16,330 nt of DNA from Actinomycetes bacterium (lineage in GTDB: Bacteria; Actinomycetota; CALGFH01), in the NCBI GenBank assembly GCA_030146615.1, contig JASLBL010000626.1, positions 1 through 16,330 on the forward strand. The letters are read 5' to 3'. The position numbers and the translations under genes are program-made. This document shows positions 1-6,683 of this stretch, in pieces; positions within the stretch are counted from its first letter, which is position 1; the number at the start of each line of letters is the position of its first letter. The notes under the pieces are model-generated. The model saw only the letters and a program-made list of their open reading frames with translations, ran no database searches and was not told the origin of the DNA.

Positions 1-720
1 CGAGATCGGGTGGTACCTGGGCACCTCGGTCGCGCAGTACTCAAGCAGGTCGCCGATCAGTCGCAGGTGCGGCTCGGGCGGGAACAGCCACTCCTTCTGG
101 GCGATGTACTCCTTGAAGATGTCGGTCTGGAGGGTGCCGTCGAGCCGGTCGATCGACGCCCCCTGGCGCTCGGCCGCGACCAGGTACATGGCGAACAGCA
201 TCGGCGCCGGGCCGGAGATGGTCATCGAGGTGGTCAGCTCGTCCAGGGGCAGGCCGTCGAACAGGACCTCCATGTCGGCCACCGAGTCGACCGCCACCCC
301 GCAGTGGCCGACCTCGCCGAGGGAGCGGGGGTCGTCGGAGTCGCGGCCCATCAGGGTCGGCATGTCGAAGGCGACCGAGAGGCCACCGCCGCCCTGGGCG
401 ATCAGGTACTTGTAGCGCTCGTTGGTCTCCCGGGCGTTGCCGAAGCCGGAGAACTGCCGGATGGTCCAGGGCCGGCCCCGGTACATCGAGGGGTAGACGC
501 CGCGGGTGAACGGGTACTGGCCGGGGACGCCGATGCTCGCGGCGACGTCCCGGTCGGGATGGTCGAGGGAATCGTAGAGGGGGGCGACCTCCTCACCGGA
601 CAGGGTGGTGAAGTCGGCCTCGCGCTCCCGGCCGGCCTCGTACCGCTCACGCCACCGCTGGCGCAGCGCTCGGAGCGCGTCGGGCCCGTCGGCCTCGGTC
701 ACGGCGTCGTTGTCGGGCAC
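1..720 (-). CDS. B12-dependent acyl-CoA mutase large subunit, isobutyryl/methylmalonyl-CoA mutase family (C-terminus outside window)
   Basis: The first 240 residues of a coenzyme-B12 acyl-CoA mutase catalytic subunit are present; the gene runs off the left edge. Family segments in order are PGQYPFTRGVYPSMY (residues 66-80), RPWTIRQFSGFGNARETN (83-100), GGGGLSVAFDMPTLMGRDSD (110-129), GEVGHCGVAVDS (135-146), GTLQTDIFKEYIAQKEWLF (195-213). The GTG start at 720 is chosen because AGGAGG lies 5 bases upstream. The enzyme rearranges the carbon skeleton of a branched acyl-CoA. Two specificity positions read Phe90 and Gln208. As I recall the family, isobutyryl-CoA mutase IcmA has Phe80/Gln198 here, while methylmalonyl-CoA mutase has Tyr89/Arg207. 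An automatic label of methylmalonyl-CoA mutase may therefore be wrong on substrate. The partner B12-binding small subunit is not in the window. Family assignment is firm; the substrate is inferred. Confidence 0.93.
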   Translation of the reverse strand, partial: MPDNDAVTEADGPDALRALRQRWRERYEAGREREADFTTLSGEEVAPLYDSLDHPDRDVAASIGVPGQYPFTRGVYPSMYRGRPWTIRQFSGFGNARETNERYKYLIAQGGGGLSVAFDMPTLMGRDSDDPRSLGEVGHCGVAVDSVADMEVLFDGLPLDELTTSMTISGPAPMLFAMYLVAAERQGASIDRLDGTLQTDIFKEYIAQKEWLFPPEPHLRLIGDLLEYCATEVPRYHPIS

Positions 721-753
721 GATGGCCTCCTGGGTGGCCGGGTTGTTCCCCTG

Positions 754-759
754 ATTGTA
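754..759 (-). promoter_or_regulatory. -10 box TACAAT of the acyl-CoA mutase gene
   Basis: On the minus strand TACAAT stands 33 bases before the GTG start at 720, in the 52-base gap after the methyltransferase stop. A leader of about 25-30 bases would carry the AGGAGG site at 726-731. No convincing -35 is seen. It suggests the mutase has its own promoter. Confidence 0.5.
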
Positions 760-772
760 GGCGCCGGTCCGC

Positions 773-1579
773 TTAGGCCGGGCGGCGGCCGACAGCGGTG
801 AAGAGGGGGGCGAAGACGGTCGGGGGGACCGGCGCCGCCTCGACCTCCTGGAACGCCCGGTCCCAGCGGCGGACGTCGTCCTCGGTGGCCACGCCGGCCG
901 TGACCATCGCCTCGCGGGCCGCCCACGACGGCGGGCGGACGGCGGGCGGCAGTTGGCTGATGAAGTAGCGGCCGCGGAACTCGAGAACCTCCAGGCCGGC
1001 CCTGGCCAGGCGGTCGGCCAGGCGCAGGCCGGCCCGGTTGTCGTCGCCTCGGGCGGCCCGGAAGGCCCGGTAGCGCTCGTGCAGGTCGGTCAGGTCGGCG
1101 TGCTCGGGCAGGGCCCGGAAGGCCGTCCCGTCGCTGTCGACGAGGTACAGGCAGCCGCCGGGGCGGACCAGGTTGGCCAGGTGGGCGACGATCGCGTCCT
1201 CGGCGCCGCCGTTGTGGGCGAGCACGTGGCGGAGCATGACCGCGTCCAGCGATCCCGGCACCAGGCCGGTGTGGTCGGCCCGGGCCTGGGCGACCGAGAC
1301 GTTGCCGAGGCCGGCCGCGGCGACCAGGGCGGTGGCCGCGGCCACGGCCTCCGGGTCGGCGTCCACGGCCTGGACCCGGCCCTCCGGCCCGACGGCGTCC
1401 GACAGCGCCGGCAGCATCGCCCCCGGCCCGCAGCCGACGTCGGCGACCGAGGCCCCGAGCCCGATCCCGGCCAGCTCCCACAGGTCGGCCTCGGCCGCCC
1501 GGGCCTGCTCGGCCATCACCCGGTAGCGCTCGACCTCGCCCGGGTCGAGCTCCAGCGCGTAGCGCCGCTCCTCGCTCAC
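773..1579 (-). CDS. class I SAM-dependent methyltransferase
   Basis: A 268-residue protein with a Rossmann-type methyltransferase core. Motif I is VADVGCGPG (residues 45-53), followed by an acidic residue in AVDADPEA (D73) that would bind the ribose of S-adenosylmethionine. The substrate is unknown; the N-terminal part (LDPGEVERYRVMAEQARAAE, residues 11-30) resembles actinobacterial methyltransferases of unassigned function. The GTG start is chosen because it keeps this conserved N-terminal part. It has no Shine-Dalgarno sequence: it sits directly on the end of a 10-bp hairpin (the repeat at 1579-1613). The preceding minus-strand gene ends 37 bases upstream, so translation may be coupled. An alternative start is the ATG (or the adjacent GTG) at codon 21-22. 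Confidence 0.85.
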   Translation of the reverse strand: MSEERRYALELDPGEVERYRVMAEQARAAEADLWELAGIGLGASVADVGCGPGAMLPALSDAVGPEGRVQAVDADPEAVAAATALVAAAGLGNVSVAQARADHTGLVPGSLDAVMLRHVLAHNGGAEDAIVAHLANLVRPGGCLYLVDSDGTAFRALPEHADLTDLHERYRAFRAARGDDNRAGLRLADRLARAGLEVLEFRGRYFISQLPPAVRPPSWAAREAMVTAGVATEDDVRRWDRAFQEVEAAPVPPTVFAPLFTAVGRRPA

Positions 1580-1613
1580 CGGGGGACCACCCCGGCGGTC
1601 CCCCGGACCCCCC
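1579..1613. repeat. dispersed palindromic repeat, copy A
   Basis: Inverted arms CCGGGGGACC (1579-1588) and GGTCCCCCGG (1597-1606), perfect over 10 bp around an 8-base loop, followed by ACCCCCC. It matches the layout of the copy at 9034-9070, including the flanking TCA before the left arm. Read on the minus strand, the end of the stem supplies the first G of the methyltransferase GTG start codon. Confidence 0.7.
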
Positions 1614-1616
1614 CGC

Positions 1617-2459
1617 TCACGACGCCGTCACCGTGACCCGGAGGCGGAGGTGGGCGGTGAGGCCGATGGCGGAGACGTTCCGGTTCAGGGTCGACTGGCC
1701 CGAGCTGGGGAAGGGGATGGTCAGGTTGACCACCCGGGTCCGGGTCGGGTTGGGCTGGACCTGGTGGAAGAACCGCAGGGCCAGCGGGCTCGAGCGCTCG
1801 CCGGCGCCGAGCGTCCTGGAGGGGAACGCGTACGGCTCGGAGGAGGCCTGGGGCCCGCGGATCCCGGGGCCGAGCGGGGTGAAGGTTGTACCGCGGAAGC
1901 CGGTGGCGATGCCGCCGGTCCCGTTGGGGATGTCGAGGGTGAGGGCCTGGACCTCGAGCACGACCTGCCGCACCAGTCGCCGGGCGGTCAGGGTGCCACT
2001 GGTGCCGGTGCGGCCGTCGGCCGCCTGGCCGGTGACCCGCATCGACACCGAGCGGGTCGTCCTGGCCAGGACCAGCTTGACGCTGCCCTGGGAGGCGGGC
2101 CCGGGGAACCGGAGCTGGTTGCCGCTCGGCCCGCCGAACCCCCACTGGAGTACGGCCGAGATCGGCGCGGAGGCCTCGTAGCGGACGACCACCCCGTCTT
2201 CGAGCCGCTCGGCCACGCGGGCCTGCACGCTCAGGCCGGTGGTGGTGCTGGTGGTCGACGAGGACGAGGAGGTGGTCGAGGAGGAGGTGGAGGAGGCCGG
2301 CTCGGAGGTCTGCGTGACGGTCGTCTCCGGGATGGTGGTCGGCCCGGCCGCCTCCGCGTCGCCCCCGGGGTCGCGGGCCAGCAGCAGCCCACCGGCCACC
2401 CCGCCGCCGGTGGCCAGGACGCCCAGGACGACGAGGACGACCAGGAGACGTCTGCTCAC
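1617..2459 (-). CDS. membrane-anchored or secreted hypothetical protein with Ser/Thr-rich linker
   Basis: A 280-residue protein of no family I recognise. Residues 1-4 are basic (MSRR), followed by one hydrophobic segment at about 5-27, which is a signal anchor or signal peptide. A Ser/Thr-rich linker follows (about 41-75), then a roughly 200-residue domain of short alternating hydrophobic stretches suggestive of beta structure, with some fibronectin-III-like character in its first half (speculative). The layout suggests an extracytoplasmic protein whose domain is held away from the membrane by the linker. The GTG start at 2459 is chosen because GGAG lies 6 bases upstream and the hydrophobic segment starts there; the open frame continues upstream only as low-complexity antisense of the neighbouring gene. 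It is divergent from the eIF-2B-like gene and shares a bidirectional promoter with it. Confidence 0.75.
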   Translation of the reverse strand: MSRRLLVVLVVLGVLATGGGVAGGLLLARDPGGDAEAAGPTTIPETTVTQTSEPASSTSSSTTSSSSSTTSTTTGLSVQARVAERLEDGVVVRYEASAPISAVLQWGFGGPSGNQLRFPGPASQGSVKLVLARTTRSVSMRVTGQAADGRTGTSGTLTARRLVRQVVLEVQALTLDIPNGTGGIATGFRGTTFTPLGPGIRGPQASSEPYAFPSRTLGAGERSSPLALRFFHQVQPNPTRTRVVNLTIPFPSSGQSTLNRNVSAIGLTAHLRLRVTVTAS

Positions 2460-2510
2460 TGCGGACTCCGCGGTTGGGGCGCTGGGGGCGCGCCGGACAG
2501 CTGCCAGGCG

Positions 2511-2517
2511 TAGCCTA
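2511..2517. promoter_or_regulatory. overlapping bidirectional -10 element
   Basis: TAGCCTA reads TAGCCT on the plus strand (2511-2516) and TAGGCT on the minus strand (2517-2512). The plus reading lies 10 bases before the ATG at 2527, so the transcript would be nearly leaderless. The minus reading lies 52 bases before the GTG at 2459, which has its own ribosome binding site. No good -35 is visible on either side. Confidence 0.5.
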
Positions 2518-2526
2518 TCGCGACCG

Positions 2527-3195
2527 ATGCGCCCAGGACCCCTGCCGGCGGCGGTGCTGACCGCCGCCGGCGACCGCCGCGGCGGCGCCTTGGAGGTGGC
2601 CGCCACGGCCGTCGACGGCCTGCTCGAGGTGGCCGCCGACCCGCCCCGGCTCGAGGAGGCGGTGGCCGTCCTGCTCGCCGGCCAGCCGGCCATGGCCCCG
2701 ATCTGGCACCTGGCCAGGGCCGCCCGCAGCCCCGATCCCCCGGCCGCCCTCGCTCGCCTGCGCCGCTCCCTCCACGCCGACGCCGACGCCGCCGTGGCCA
2801 CCGCCACGGGTTGGCTCCGGGAGCGCCTGGCCGCCACCCCGGGCGCGGTGGCCACTGTCTCCCACAGCTCCCTGGTCGACCGGGTCCTCCGGGCCCTGGC
2901 CCACCAGGGGCCCCCATCCTCCCCGGTCGTTGGGGTGGTGGGGGCGGACGCGATCGGGCCCCAGGGGTTGCTGAACGCGACGGGGACCGCGGAGCTGGTC
3001 GCCCGGGTGCCGGTGCTGGTGGTGGCCACGGCGGTCAAGCTGGTGCCGGCGGCGGTGTTCGAACGGCTCGGCGGGGAGGGGTTCGAGGTCGTACCCCTGG
3101 AGGCGCTGGCGGCGGTGGTCGTCGGGCCCGAGGTGCTCTCCCCCGCCGAGGCCGCCGGCCCCCTGGTAGGGGAGCTCAGCCGCTGGCGCCTCTGA
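2527..3195 (+). CDS. eIF-2B alpha/beta/delta-like protein, compact form
   Basis: A 222-residue protein related to the IF-2B family, which includes eIF2B regulatory subunits, methylthioribose-1-phosphate isomerase and ribose-1,5-bisphosphate isomerase. Residues 111-115 read VSHSS, 138-143 VGADAI, 150-154 NATGT, with Lys171 in the position of the family lysine; all fit the nucleotide- or sugar-phosphate-binding C-terminal half. The protein is shorter than the usual roughly 300 residues. The stretch between SHSS and GADAI is only about 20 residues, so the family segment with ESRP..EG is missing. The function is unknown; it may bind a sugar phosphate or nucleotide. The ATG at 2527 lacks a Shine-Dalgarno but follows TAGCCT by 10 bases. 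Its 3' end overlaps meaB tail to tail by 20 bases. Confidence 0.8.
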   Translation: MRPGPLPAAVLTAAGDRRGGALEVAATAVDGLLEVAADPPRLEEAVAVLLAGQPAMAPIWHLARAARSPDPPAALARLRRSLHADADAAVATATGWLRERLAATPGAVATVSHSSLVDRVLRALAHQGPPSSPVVGVVGADAIGPQGLLNATGTAELVARVPVLVVATAVKLVPAAVFERLGGEGFEVVPLEALAAVVVGPEVLSPAEAAGPLVGELSRWRL

Positions 3196-4129
3196 CGGCG
3201 GCCAGGAGCTGGTCGGCGGCGCTGTAGGGACCGAGCTTGCCCGCGGCGACCTGCTCGGCCAGGGCGTCGAGGGCCTCGCCGTGGCCGAGCTCGCCGAGCT
3301 CGGCCCGGAGGTCGGCCAGGGCGACCTCCTCGATCTCCCGGGCGGCCCGTGAACGGCGGCGGCGGTCCAACTCGCCGCCGGCGGCCAGGTGGGCGCGGTG
3401 GGCGGCGACGGCCTCGACCAGCTGGCCGACCCCGTCGCCGCGCTCGGCCACGGTCAGGACCACCGGGACCTGCCAGGGGGTGGCCTCGCCCAGGTGGAGC
3501 ATCTGGCGGAGGTCGCGGGCCACCGCCTCGGCGCCGTCGCGGTCGGCCTTGTTGACCACGAACACGTCGGCCACCTCGAGGATGCCGGCCTTGGCGACCT
3601 GCACGGCGTCGCCGAAGCCGGGGGCCAGGGCGACCAGGGTGGTGTCGGCCAGCCCGGCCACCTCGACCTCGGCCTGGCCGACCCCGACCGTCTCGACCAT
3701 GACGACGTCGCAGCCGGCGGCGTCCAGGACCCGTACCGCCTGCGGGGTCGCCCAGGCCAGGCCGCCCAGGTGGCCCCGGGTGGCCATCGAGCGGATGTAG
3801 ACGCCCTCGTCGAGGGCGTGGCGCTGCATCCGGACCCGGTCGCCGAGCAGGGCCCCGCCGGTGAACGGCGAGCTGGGGTCGACGGCCAGGACCCCGACAG
3901 TCAGGCCCTGGGCCCGGTAGGCGGCGACCAGGGCGCCGGCCAGGGTCGACTTGCCGACCCCGGGCGCCCCGGTGAGCCCGATCACCTGGGCCCGCCCGCT
4001 GGCCGGGTTGAGGGCCTCGGCGGCGTCTCGGAGCTCGTCCCGGTCGCCGTCCTCGACCCAGGAGATCAGCCGGGCCACGGCCCGCTGGTCCCCGGCCCGC
4101 AGCCGCTCCAGCAGCTCCTGAAGGGTCAA
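3176..4129 (-). CDS. meaB: MeaB/ArgK-type GTPase, chaperone of B12-dependent acyl-CoA mutase
   Basis: A 317-residue G3E-family P-loop GTPase. Walker A is GAPGVGKS (residues 54-61). Further family segments are VDPSSPFTGGALLGDR (83-98), VETVGVGQ (145-152, switch region) and NKAD (193-196, guanine specificity). MeaB binds the mutase, gates loading of adenosylcobalamin and protects the enzyme from inactivation. The length fits the family. The TTG start at 4129 is chosen because TTGA overlaps the thiolase TGA, giving translational coupling, and because the family N-terminus (ELLERLRAGDQRAVARLIS) begins at once; no other ATG or GTG is available nearby. It forms an operon with the thiolase. The mutase it would serve is about 2.5 kb downstream on the same strand. 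Confidence 0.95.
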   Translation of the reverse strand: MTLQELLERLRAGDQRAVARLISWVEDGDRDELRDAAEALNPASGRAQVIGLTGAPGVGKSTLAGALVAAYRAQGLTVGVLAVDPSSPFTGGALLGDRVRMQRHALDEGVYIRSMATRGHLGGLAWATPQAVRVLDAAGCDVVMVETVGVGQAEVEVAGLADTTLVALAPGFGDAVQVAKAGILEVADVFVVNKADRDGAEAVARDLRQMLHLGEATPWQVPVVLTVAERGDGVGQLVEAVAAHRAHLAAGGELDRRRRSRAAREIEEVALADLRAELGELGHGEALDALAEQVAAGKLGPYSAADQLLAAVRGASG

Positions 4130-5316
4130 GCTTCGACCCGGACGAGCAGGGCGTCGCCCTGGCCGCCGCCGCCGCACAGGGCGGCCGCGCCGAGCCCGCC
4201 GCCGCGGCGGCGCAGCTCCATGGCCAGGGTGAGCACGACCCGGGCGCCGCTGGCCCCGATCGGGTGGCCGAGGGCGACGGCGCCGCCGTTGACGTTGACG
4301 ATGCCCTCGTCCAGTTCCAGCTCCTGGGTCGAGCGCAGGGCCACGGCCGCGAAGGCCTCGTTGATCTCGACCAGGTCCAGGTCGGCGGGGGCGACCCCGG
4401 CCCGGCGGCAGGCGTCGGCGATGGCCCGCGACGGCTGGGAGTGGAGGCTGGTGTCGGGACCGGCCACCGTCCCGTAGGCGACCACCGTGGCGAGCACGGG
4501 CAGGCCGTCGGCGGCCGCCCGCTCCCGGGAGGTGACCACCACCGCGGCCGCCCCGTCCGAGATCTGGGAGGCGTTGCCGGCGGTGATCGTGCCCTCGGGC
4601 GAGAACGCCGGCCGGAGCCGGCCCAGGCTGTCGGCGGTGGTGCCGGGCCGGATGCCCTCGTCCTGGTCGACGGTGACGTGGTCCCGGCGCTGCGGGACCA
4701 TCACCGGCTCGATCTCCTCGGCCAGCAGGCCGCGCTTGGTCGCCTCGGCGGCCCGTTCGTGCGAGCGGGCGGCCCACTCGTCCTGAGCCGCCCGGTCGAT
4801 CCCGAGGCGCCGGTTGGTCTCGTCGGACAGGCCGCCCATATGGGCGTCGTCGAAGGCGTCCCAGAGCCCGTCGTGGACCATCGCGTCGACCAGCTCGGCG
4901 TCGCCCATGCGGGCCCCGAACCGGGCCTTGGGGACCAGGTAGGGGGCGTTGCTCATCGACTCCATGCCCCCGGCGACGAGCAGCCCGGCCTGGCCGAGCT
5001 CGACGTACTGGGCGGCGGTGGCGATGGCGTTGAGCCCGGACAGGCACACCTTGTTGACCGTCAGGGCGGGCACGGTCATCGGGATCCCGGCCCGGACGGC
5101 GGCCTGCCTGGCCGTGATCTGGCCCTGCCCGGCCTGGAGGACGTGGCCCATGACCACGTGCTCGACGGCCTCGGGGTCCACCCCGGTCCGCTCGAGGGCG
5201 GCCCGGACGGCGTGGCCGCCGAGGGCGACCGCGGGCAGGATGGCCAGCGTGCCCCCGAACCGCCCGATGGGCGTCCTGGCCCCGGCAGAGATCACCGGCT
5301 CGGTCCGCTCGAACAT
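4126..5316 (-). CDS. thiolase (acetyl-CoA C-acetyltransferase)
   Basis: A 396-residue thiolase of full family length. The acylated cysteine is Cys91 in NKVCLSGLNAI, the second catalytic group is His351 in GGAVALGHPIGASG, and Cys381 lies in LCGGGGQG; NEAF is at 319-322. It condenses two acetyl-CoA to acetoacetyl-CoA, or the reverse, in the cytosol. The ATG at 5316 follows AAGGGGA by 6 bases, and a TAGACT -10 box lies about 30 bases upstream. Its stop codon overlaps the meaB start by 4 bases. The association thiolase-meaB-epimerase is common in actinobacteria (in Streptomyces coelicolor, from memory, around SCO5398-SCO5400). The biosynthetic type is more likely than a fatty-acid degradation thiolase, but this is not certain. 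Confidence 0.95.
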   Translation of the reverse strand: MFERTEPVISAGARTPIGRFGGTLAILPAVALGGHAVRAALERTGVDPEAVEHVVMGHVLQAGQGQITARQAAVRAGIPMTVPALTVNKVCLSGLNAIATAAQYVELGQAGLLVAGGMESMSNAPYLVPKARFGARMGDAELVDAMVHDGLWDAFDDAHMGGLSDETNRRLGIDRAAQDEWAARSHERAAEATKRGLLAEEIEPVMVPQRRDHVTVDQDEGIRPGTTADSLGRLRPAFSPEGTITAGNASQISDGAAAVVVTSRERAAADGLPVLATVVAYGTVAGPDTSLHSQPSRAIADACRRAGVAPADLDLVEINEAFAAVALRSTQELELDEGIVNVNGGAVALGHPIGASGARVVLTLAMELRRRGGGLGAAALCGGGGQGDALLVRVEA

Positions 5317-5346
5317 GGCTGGTCCCCCTTCGCCTGCGCTCCTCGC

Positions 5347-5368
5347 AGTCTACCGCCCGGGGTAGGCT
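5347..5368. promoter_or_regulatory. divergent pair of -10 boxes (thiolase / GNAT)
   Basis: TAGACT on the minus strand (5352-5347) is about 30 bases from the thiolase ATG. TAGGCT on the plus strand (5363-5368) is 7 bases from the GTG at 5376. The boxes point apart with 10 bases between them. The plus-strand transcript would start at or next to the GTG (leaderless); the minus one has a short leader with a ribosome binding site. Confidence 0.6.
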
Positions 5369-5375
5369 GGCCCGC

Positions 5376-6122
5376 GTGAGCCTCGGGTTCGTGCATGCCT
5401 GCGAGCAGAACCACCTCAACCTGTCCGTCATCGGCGGCGGCGGCGTGGTCCAGCTCGCGGCGGGCAAGGTCGTGACCTGCCCGGTCGATCCGTTGTTCAT
5501 CTACAACTACGCCTTCGGGATCCGGCTGGCCTATGACGCCGCCGGGGCCGCGGCCGCCTTCCGGGCCGCCGGGCGGGACTACGTGCACGTGCTCGCCTCG
5601 CCGTCGTCGAGGCCGGGGCTTGGCGACGACCTGGCCGGGCTCGGCTACCGCAACACCGAGAGCCAGGCCTACCGCCGGACCGCCGGCACCGGGTCGGGGG
5701 CACCGGGGCTGCTGGCCCTGGGCGACGGCGACTTCGACGCCTTCCTCGAGGTCTGGCGGGACAGCTGGGGGGCCGGGGACAAGACCGGCGGCCGCGAGGA
5801 GGCCTACCGGCGCCGCTTCCGCGACCCCCGCAGCCGCCCCTACCGGACCGCCGACGGCGGCGGGGTGCTGCTGCTGTTCGACTCCGGCACCACGACCCAG
5901 CTCTGCCACTTCGCCGTGCGCGCCTCCGCCCAGGGACAGGGGGTGGGCCGGCGGATGCTGGAGCTGGCCGCCGGCCTGGTCCCCGCCGGCCGGAGCCTGT
6001 GGCTGTTCACCGCGGCCGGCGGGTCGGCCGACCGGGCCGCCGCCGCGGCCGGCTGGTCCCTGGACCACACCGCCACCGACTGGATCCTTGAGCTCGACCC
6101 GAACCGAGCCGACCCGCACTGA
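5376..6122 (+). CDS. GNAT-family N-acetyltransferase
   Basis: A 248-residue protein. The C-terminal half carries the acetyl-CoA pyrophosphate-binding motif of GNAT enzymes: HFAVRASAQGQGVGRRMLEL (residues 178-197, Q-x-x-G-x-G at 186-191). The N-terminal half (about 1-100) is less typical and may be a degenerate second GNAT fold. The acceptor is unknown. The GTG start directly follows a TAGGCT box with a 7-base gap and has no Shine-Dalgarno sequence, so it is probably translated from a leaderless message. The epimerase gene begins 11 bases after its stop, so the two are co-transcribed. Whether it acts on an enzyme or metabolite of the acyl-CoA pathway is only a guess from position. Confidence 0.82.
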   Translation: MSLGFVHACEQNHLNLSVIGGGGVVQLAAGKVVTCPVDPLFIYNYAFGIRLAYDAAGAAAAFRAAGRDYVHVLASPSSRPGLGDDLAGLGYRNTESQAYRRTAGTGSGAPGLLALGDGDFDAFLEVWRDSWGAGDKTGGREEAYRRRFRDPRSRPYRTADGGGVLLLFDSGTTTQLCHFAVRASAQGQGVGRRMLELAAGLVPAGRSLWLFTAAGGSADRAAAAAGWSLDHTATDWILELDPNRADPH

Positions 6123-6133
6123 AGGGACCCGCC

Positions 6134-6559
6134 GTGCAGCTTGGACGCCTCGACCACGTCGGCATCGCCGTCACCGACCTGGCCGCCGCCCGCATCCTGT
6201 ACGAGCAGGTGCTGGGCCTCGAGGTCGCCCACGAGGAGGTGATCGAGGAGCAGGGCGTCCACGAGCTGCTCCTCCGCGCCGGCGAGGCCTACGTCCAGCT
6301 GGTCGCCCCCCTCGCCCCCGACACCCCGGTCGGCAAGTTCCTGGCCAACCGGGGCGAGGGCGTCCACCATGTCGGCTACGCCGTCCCCGACGTGGCCGCC
6401 GCCCTCACCGAGCTCCGCGCCCAAGGCTTCGAGGTGATCGACCCAGCCCCCCGCATCGGCTCCGGCGGCACCACCATCGCCTTCCTCCACCCCAAGTCCA
6501 TGCAGGGCGTCCTGGTCGAGCTCGTCGAGGAAGGAACCGGCCACCGAGACCGGCAATAG
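6134..6559 (+). CDS. mce: methylmalonyl-CoA epimerase
   Basis: A 141-residue protein of the vicinal oxygen chelate fold with two beta-alpha-beta-beta-beta modules. It begins LDHVGIAVTDL (residues 6-16) and has GEGVHHVGYAVPD (74-86), GSGGTTIAFLHPKS (109-122) and VLVELVE (126-132). Likely metal ligands are His8, Gln55, His78 or His79, and Glu129. It interconverts (R)- and (S)-methylmalonyl-CoA between propionyl-CoA carboxylase and methylmalonyl-CoA mutase. The GTG at 6134 is preceded by GAAGGGA at 6121-6127 with a 6-base gap. It is co-transcribed with the GNAT gene and followed immediately by a strong hairpin. Its presence implies that the organism also has a true methylmalonyl-CoA mutase, which may not be the mutase in this window. 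Confidence 0.93.
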   Translation: MQLGRLDHVGIAVTDLAAARILYEQVLGLEVAHEEVIEEQGVHELLLRAGEAYVQLVAPLAPDTPVGKFLANRGEGVHHVGYAVPDVAAALTELRAQGFEVIDPAPRIGSGGTTIAFLHPKSMQGVLVELVEEGTGHRDRQ

Positions 6560-6597
6560 CGAGGGGGGCAGGAGCCGGTCCTCCCCTGCCCCCCTCG
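6560..6597 (+). terminator. strong hairpin, probable transcription terminator
   Basis: Arms CGAGGGGGGCAGG (6560-6572) and CCTGCCCCCCTCG (6585-6597) pair perfectly over 13 bp around a 12-base loop, starting directly after the epimerase stop codon. A run of T is missing (CGTCTT follows), as is common in high-G+C actinobacteria. Being symmetric, it could also stop the convergent minus-strand operon that ends at 6684. Nothing else is recognisable in 6598-6683. Confidence 0.8.
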
Positions 6598-6683
6598 CGT
6601 CTTGGGCTCCGGCCGGGGGAACCAGAGCCTCGACTAGCCCGAGCGTACTAGATGGGCGGACCAGTTGTCATGGCGCAAGCATC

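Noticed and set aside
2235..2310. GA-rich, repeat-like tract that could be taken for a microsatellite
   Set aside because: It is the coding sequence of the Ser/Thr linker (minus strand); the period is codon-driven and imperfect.
2460..3038. An N-terminal extension of the Ser/Thr-linker protein
   Set aside because: The upstream part is antisense to the eIF-2B-like gene. The GTG at 2459 has a ribosome binding site and is followed by a signal-like segment.
4130..5500. A long N-terminal extension of meaB, in the same frame
   Set aside because: This stretch is the thiolase gene in another frame. The MeaB family N-terminus begins at the TTG at 4129, coupled to the thiolase stop.
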